DNA of 64,000 bases from Symsagittifera roscoffensis (lineage: Eukaryota; Xenacoelomorpha; Acoela; Convolutidae): positions 2,780,537-2,844,536 of the forward strand of contig NC_087071.1 of assembly GCF_963678635.1 (NCBI RefSeq). Direction: 5' to 3'. Within the stretch, counting starts at the first letter, position 1, and each line of letters opens with the position of its first letter. Below are positions 58,034 to 64,000 of the stretch, piece by piece. A program made the position numbers and the translations under genes. The notes under the pieces are model-generated. The model was given only the letters and a program-made list of their open reading frames with translations, was not told the origin of the DNA and did no database searches.

Positions 58034-61000
58034 TCAGGCGTCGAGTATTATTGGGTGCTTAGTATCAAACTCGGTATTCACTAAGCGCACAATCCGTCCG
58101 GTGGAACGAATGATACCAGCGGGACCGATAAATGGCGAGTATGTGGCAATTTTACTACTATTCTTAATAGGTTTGCCAGCGGTGAGTGCTGTTAACTCAA
58201 CGGGAAAGGATTCCATCTGAGCAAGATGAATCAGTTTGCTTTCTGCAATATCAAGTTCAGTAGGGTCGGTGATTCGTAAGTCTTTACCACGAAAATGCTT
58301 ATGTGAAGGCAACACCCTCAACATAAAAGCGACTACTCGTTTATATCTTGTAAAGGAACTGAACCTTTCCCAATTGAACCCGTGTTCGGGATGTTTGATT
58401 GATGTGACATCGGTGACGAAGGAAGATGATGTCTCCAAGCAATTATCAACATCACAAGAAGGACCCTTCAAACGAAATTTATTGGTTACACGTTCGTCGG
58501 GTATAAACGGCCAATCAGTAGTCCTGAGAATGCTCGGACCAATAACCCAGCTGCTATCCTTGAGGGCTTCCGAAGAAATCCCCCGCGTACCGGTATCAGC
58601 TGGATTATCGCCGCTCAGAACATGGTGCCACTCATCAATAGTGGTCGACTCGAGGATTTCGCCGACACGATTAGCGACGAATACAGGTAATTTTTCAGTG
58701 GAGTTTAGCCACTGCAAAACTGTTGTACTATCTGTCCACATAAAGACATGATTAATAGAGACGGTAAGGGCGGTCAGTATATCATCTTTTAGTCGTGTGG
58801 CGAGCAGAGCAGCTTGAAGCTCTAGCTTCGGTATAGATAGCGCTTTCATGGGCGCAACGCGAGCTTTACCAAAGATGAAGGATATTTGAGTTTTATGCGA
58901 GCTCGCGAGTCGCGCACGCAAAAATCCAACAGCACAGAAAACGTCCTGCGAGCTATCACCGAACATGTGGAGCTCAATTTGATCAACAGGCTCTGTGAAG
59001 TAACAACGGGGAATAGTCAATTGCCCTAAGAGAGGGAGACCGGAGTGCCACTCGAGAAACTTATCTCTTATGTCTTCTGGCAATTCGTCGTCCCAACTTT
59101 GACCACTGATTTTCCAAATATCTTTCAGTAAAAGGCGGGCCCTAACTGTGTATGGAGCTACTAACCCAACAGGGTCAAACACAGAAGAGACGAAACTCAA
59201 GACGGTTCGTTGAGTTATTGCTTTATCGAGAGGACAATCCACGCCTCTGCTAACAACCAATGTGTCTTTCACATGGTCCCACTTAAGACCTAAGACGTGT
59301 GATGATTGTTCGGCACCGTTACATATTTCCTTGATGGGTGAAGATGAGGTTTCGGATTCCTCGGGGTTCATTGCTGAAGTGATTTCATCAGCATTACTGA
59401 CAAATTTAGTCAAATTAAATCCTCCCATTTTTAGTAAGGAAACCAAATCGCGACAAGTTTTAATTGCTTGGGTAACGTTCTCGAATGAATCCAAGTAATC
59501 GTCCATGTAAAATTTTTCATTTACGACTGAGGCGGCCTCAGGGTATGTGGACATATTATCAGTTGCTGTTTTTTGCAACGCGAAATTGGCGCACGTAGGC
59601 GAATCCCGTGCGCCGAATATATGGCGAGTGTACTGATGAACTACCACATCGGAAGTGGTATCCTCCCGCCACAAAAAACGGAGCGAAATTTGATCGCGGG
59701 CAAGGACTCCTACCTGGAGGAACATACCCTCTATATCCGCGGAGACGGCGTACTTATGTTGACGGAATCGCAAAAGCACAAAAATTAAATTTTGGAGTAG
59801 GTCAGAACCCACCAATAAGGACTTATTTAAGGATGTGCCGTGAAACTTAGAAGCCCCATTAAGGACTCGGCGCACCTTACCCGGCTTATTCGGATTTACG
59901 ACGGGATGGTGCGGAAGATACCACTCGCGATCGGAACGCTTACGTGGATCATGCGGTTCGACGGTAACGACATAGCCTTTCCTAATGTCCTCTCTAATTG
60001 TTTCTGCGTATCTTTCGCGCAGCTCAGGGTCTTTACTTAACCTTCTCTCCAATGATTTAAATTGGGCGAGTGACGAGTAATAATTGTTTGGTAGACTGAC
60101 ATTACTATCAATCCAAAGCATAGGCACAATGTATCTTTCGCCATTGTGAACGGTTTCAGAATTGAGGATGGATAAAGCATGTTTATCCGCGGCGGAACGG
60201 GCATCGACTTGTTTGAAAGCACCATACGATTCCAACTCGTACCAGGATTTTATCTGGTCGGTCAGAGAAGAATCTTCAACAACACACTTGAAACACGAAG
60301 AAGTAGAATTACCGGACGGCGGCAACGGACCACTTAAGACCCAACCTATCGGTAGGCGAACGGAACACGGTGAGTTTTTATCATCTCCCAAGATGAACTC
60401 AATGGGTCTAACGGCGTGGTAGTTGTCTTGTCCGATAATAACTTCAACGTCCTCATAAGTATATTGAATGGGCTTAATAGGTGCTAATTGTGGATATTTA
60501 TTCTGCAAATCAGCAATATTGATTAATTCGGAATCAATCCGAATACTGTCTTTAACATATGCACAGAGAGAAAATACGAAATCACTATTATTCGGCTCGG
60601 AGGAAACTGTAAACTTGACCCTCTGAGTCTCAACAACGGTGGTCGAATTGAAACCACTAATTGACAAGTTAACGGGCTCCCCTACTAAGCCGAGACGGTG
60701 TACGAGTGACGAAGACACCCAGGAGTGAGTCGATGCACTATCACAAAGAACCAACGTCAGGAGACTGGTTACATCCGAGGATACACCAAGTGTTGCAATT
60801 GGCAACAACCCTTTAGAAGATTCAATGTCAAGTACATCACTAACAGCGGCATGGGTGGAAGTGTTTGTATTCTCCTTGGATTTGTTTGTTCCAGCCTTAT
60901 TCGAGACATTTGAATTTTCCTTCCGAAAAAATATTCTTTCGGCTCCATGGAGCAAGACATTATGTGTGCTATCACACTCTGGCTTCGGGCACTTTTTTGC

Positions 61001-63576
61001 TCTAGAACATTGCCGGAAACTATGATTGCCATTGAGGCAAGCGAAGCAAAGTTTCTGTTCAGCTACGTATTTTGCTCGCTGAGTAGCATTCTTTTCCTTA
61101 AAAACAGCACAATTCCACAATGCATGACTACCCTTACACAAAACGCACGGCGGAAACTTAGACTTATCCTGAGACTTATCCTGAGCCTTACTAGTTACCT
61201 GGCTATTGGCTGCAAAAACTTTGGTGGTTATTGGTTTAACCGGTTCTTCGTTTTTTGCCTTAGAGCTGAGTAAACGTAATCTTTCATGCCCCTCGGCCTT
61301 TTCTTTCAACCAGTTGTTAAAGTCTAAGAGTGTTGGTCGCTGCCAATTATGTCTAACAGTATGCATTGACCAAGCCTCCTTGAGGTTAGGCGGAAGTTTA
61401 CTAACAGCTTGGTTTAACAGGTTAACACTCTTTAGATCATCGTTGAAAGACAATGATTTGAAAACTGCTACGAGGCCAGATATGGCAGAGGAGAAACTAA
61501 TGACATTTTCCGAATTGTGCATCTTAAGTGGAGGAAAAGTATTCAGCTTATCAAGATGCGCACCAACAATGGCATGTGGTTGCCCAAACTTCCGTTGCAA
61601 GGTGGCCAGTGCATCCTTGTACATAACGCCACTATAACTAAACTCCGCAATTGCGGTTTTTGCTTTGCCTGTGACGAGCGTTTTTAAGTATGTCAATTTC
61701 GTATCATCGGTGAGAACAGCGGAATCAACGGTGGACTTAAAGTGACCAAACCATTCGTGCCAGTTTAACGGGTTGCCGTCAAACTGGGCTAACTTCCATT
61801 CAGGAAGATGATCTTTGCGGCTATGCATCAATAATTCCGCCAATTCACGAGCGGAGAGAGGTCGATCCGATGAACAACCTTGGTTCGGATAAGCGGGAGA
61901 CGGTGCGTAGTCTTCGTTGACTGGCTGATAACCAGTATTAGTTTGATTGACGAAATACGGAACATGTTGTGGATGAACTGGGGGAGTATTAAAATACACA
62001 GTCCCACCACTAGTATAAGGAGCGGCGGTGTTACACGATGGGACAACAGTTGTCACATTAGAAAAAATGTTTCCAGCATTACAAGACTGAGCAGGCGTGA
62101 CGATTGGAGTTGTAGCTGCCAATCGCCATAAGTTTGCATCACTTGTGTAGTAATCGTTGATATTAGGTGACACAGTATGCGGAACAAAGGGAAGATTATG
62201 TTGCGTCTGGACTGGCGCAGCATGGCAATTAGGTGCCGAAAAACAAACCGGCGTTGGGTTTACTCCAGAAGATGAGAAGCCACCGCCAGCAAATGCAGGC
62301 GACAAAGAAACAAAACCAGAACCGGGTTGGGCCGGTAACATTGGGACAGGTAATGATTCCGGTTGCGCGATGGCAAAACTACCATTAGTTATGTTTGAAC
62401 TCATGGTCTGTAAAGGAACAGCAGACGGTGGTGACACGTGTGCACTAGAATGCATATTGTTAACTGGGAATGGAACAGAGGCTGGAAATGAAACAGAAGC
62501 TTGCAATGGCAAACGGCTTGCACTGCCAAATTGAGGCATAGCCCGATGTCCATAACTATGGATTCCAGGGTCACTCAATGCTGTGTGCTCATGGTTATGA
62601 CTATTACTGGTGTGAATTGCATGAGCAAGGAGGGCGGAAGTCGTCGGTCCTGACGAAATGGGTACATGAGTGAAGGCCTGCAAACCTGGCGCACTAGCAA
62701 CGTCGGGAGGTGCCTGTGAACTAACAGAGTCTACCCAATCATTAGTTCGATCGGTTGCTACCTTTGAAATAGGTTGACTTACTCCTGTTAAGTTACTTTC
62801 CGCTACCTTCTCGCTAACCTCAGATGAACTGTCCTCAAGTTCAAACGCTTTCAATTCCATTTCAATTAGTTGCTTTTTATGATTTTCAGCCAATTGCTCT
62901 AGTTCCAGCTGACTTTGTTCGAACTTAAGACGGTTCTCTTGCTCTTTAAGTCTTAAAGATACTTGATACTGCCTTTCCAGCTCCTCATGGCGTCGTTTTA
63001 CTAAAGCTAACTCATGCCGTTTCTCACTTGATGACATAGTGCGAACAGTCGACGTATGACGAGTGGAAGCAGATTTATCAGACTTATGTGAGTCAAGCTT
63101 TCTACTATCCTTAGACTTATTAGAGACCTTAGACCTGTTTTCAGATACTCGTGCTGCTGAATCACTTGTTTTGTGCGAGTGTGAGGATGTCTCAGACCTA
63201 GTTTGTTGTAAAGATCCCTTGCTCCCTGTAATGCCGGCTGCTGGAAATGACGAAGGTTCAAGGCTCATCTTGTAACTCTGAGTTTCGTGCATTACTTTAT
63301 CGTTCATTTCGGTTACTTTCTTAAGCCAAAGGTCTTGCTGAGCAATAATTTTTTCAGGATTTTCCGTTTTTCCCGCTAACCTAATTAATTGCTCATTGAC
63401 GTCAACAGCTTTTTCCAACGCAATTTTACATTTGTAAACAGCATTATCAATTTTTGTAGTGCGACTATTATTCTCAATGTACTCAAGTAATAATGAGTGA
63501 CCTTTAAGCAGCTCATTTTCTAGATTTAGACGGGTTCGAATAACTTGCGTATCTTACTTTGGAATTTTTCGTCCAT
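58034..63576 (-). CDS. gag-pol: BEL/Pao Gag-protease-RT-RNase H polyprotein
   Basis: Open frame of more than 1790 codons ending at TGA 58034. Order: N-terminal helices; a long charged coiled coil (~residues 130-195, VKRRHEELERQY); Pro/Ser/Ala-rich linker; Gag domain of the Pao type (PEWKLAQFDGNPLNWHEWF); zinc knuckles (CVLCKGSHALWNC and CFACLNGNHSFRQC); aspartic protease with CDSASTHSWVS (DSA instead of DSG/DTG); RT with EKFYMDDYLDSF; RNase H (HMFGDSS, PKLELQAALL, MWTDSTTVLQWL). The natural ATG is likely at 63576, but a one-base frame change near 63540-63556 separates it from the main frame. Confidence 0.9.
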
Positions 63577-63669
63577 GTTTTTTACAAATTGACAATATTC
63601 TACGGATGCTCACTTATAGAAAACAATCAATAAAATGAGATACTGTCTTGGTACGTAATCAAATTTGCA

Positions 63670-63999
63670 TTAGTAAATCAACATTAGCTTACAAGACGGG
63701 GAAACTTGACATCTCAAAGCTTCTACCTGAAGCCTATTTCTTATAGCTTTCCGAGCTTTGAGGGGTAAGCGGTTTCGCTTCTTACGTGTCTTAAGGATTT
63801 TAAGATTAGCGCTATAACGCCTTAGAAGGAGGAGAGTCTTTAACTCAAGGGAAGGAGGCTGGTGAAGCTCTTTGTACTTCTCAATTAGTACCTGGTCCTT
63901 AGCCTTACGCTTAGAGATAAAGTCTTTAACGACGTTGAGAATTAGAATACCTGTTGAACCTAAACTTTCCTCTATATCCTCGGTTCCGTTCCGTCTACA
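63670..63999 (-). CDS. Unassigned open frame at the window edge (partial)
   Basis: Open from the window edge to TAA at 63670, about 110 codons, coding-like and basic (RKAKDQVLIEKYKELHQPP, TRKKRNRLPLKARKAIRNR). A donor-like T|GTAAGC lies at 63692 near its end. There is too little room between it and gag (under 100 bp) for a 5' LTR. It is either a leader ORF or spliced N-terminal part of the BEL element, or a host exon with the LTR missing. Undecided. Confidence 0.4.
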   Translation of the reverse strand, partial: CRRNGTEDIEESLGSTGILILNVVKDFISKRKAKDQVLIEKYKELHQPPSLELKTLLLLRRYSANLKILKTRKKRNRLPLKARKAIRNRLQVEALRCQVSPSCKLMLIY

Positions 64000-64000
64000 G

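Larger units (their letters stand above)
56888..64000 (-). mobile_element. BEL/Pao LTR retrotransposon (5' end outside the window)
   Basis: Gag-Pol of the BEL/Pao type on the minus strand with a polypurine tract GGGGGGGAGGA (56907-56917) directly before a TGTTGCAATG LTR start at 56906. The far edge of the 3' LTR is not defined, since the 5' LTR is beyond the window. Coding sequence is nearly intact. Confidence 0.88.

Overview
This is a window from an AT-rich metazoan nuclear genome, not a bacterial replicon. Genes are split by GT-AG introns, coding DNA is sparse, and most of the sequence is mobile or repeated. I cannot name the species. An invertebrate is likely from the BEL/Pao element, the env-bearing Gypsy-type element, and the host gene that joins a RING-like finger to a PARP-like fold, but that is inference.

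Layout from left to right. 1-1765 is the 3' end (last ORF, 3' UTR, LTR) of an env-bearing LTR retroelement on the + strand. It sits at the edge of a tandem array of two ~3.65-kb units plus a truncated third (1767-9460). 9604-10833 is a host gene on the minus strand with a fibronectin-III-like domain and two candidate introns of only 28 and 30 nt. 10.9-14.2 kb has no firm gene. 14.2-26.1 kb is a repeat field: a ~0.9-kb repeat array, a decayed reverse transcriptase, and elements with CCCGCACTGAAG-type inverted ends and a GC-rich core.

A host gene spans 26984-56047 on the minus strand. I reconstruct five exons whose splice phases all agree (1323 nt, 440 codons plus stop): an N-terminal RING-like finger, a helical region and a C-terminal PARP-like fold. 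Its first intron is 24.2 kb and contains, in sense orientation, a complete 18,670-bp LTR retroelement (32163-50832) with 410-bp LTRs differing at three positions and a CCTG target duplication. That element reads, 5' to 3' on the minus strand: 5' LTR, PBS, leader with small ORFs, gag, protease/RT/RNase H/integrase, a membrane-anchored Pro/Ser/Thr-rich ORF, an env-like glycoprotein, a ~600-codon 3'-terminal protein of unknown function, and 3' LTR. It is more than twice the usual Gypsy length, and its extra ORFs are the most novel part of the window.

56.8-64 kb is a nearly intact BEL/Pao element on the minus strand. Gag and pol lie in one frame of more than 2100 codons broken by a single TGA, plus a probable one-base shift near the start. 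Its 3' end lies less than 1 kb upstream of the host gene, and a tRNA-like sequence lies between them. Three separate retroelement classes, several fold-back or inverted-repeat families and tandem arrays have shaped the locus. Break points in the viral-type genes are described by position only.
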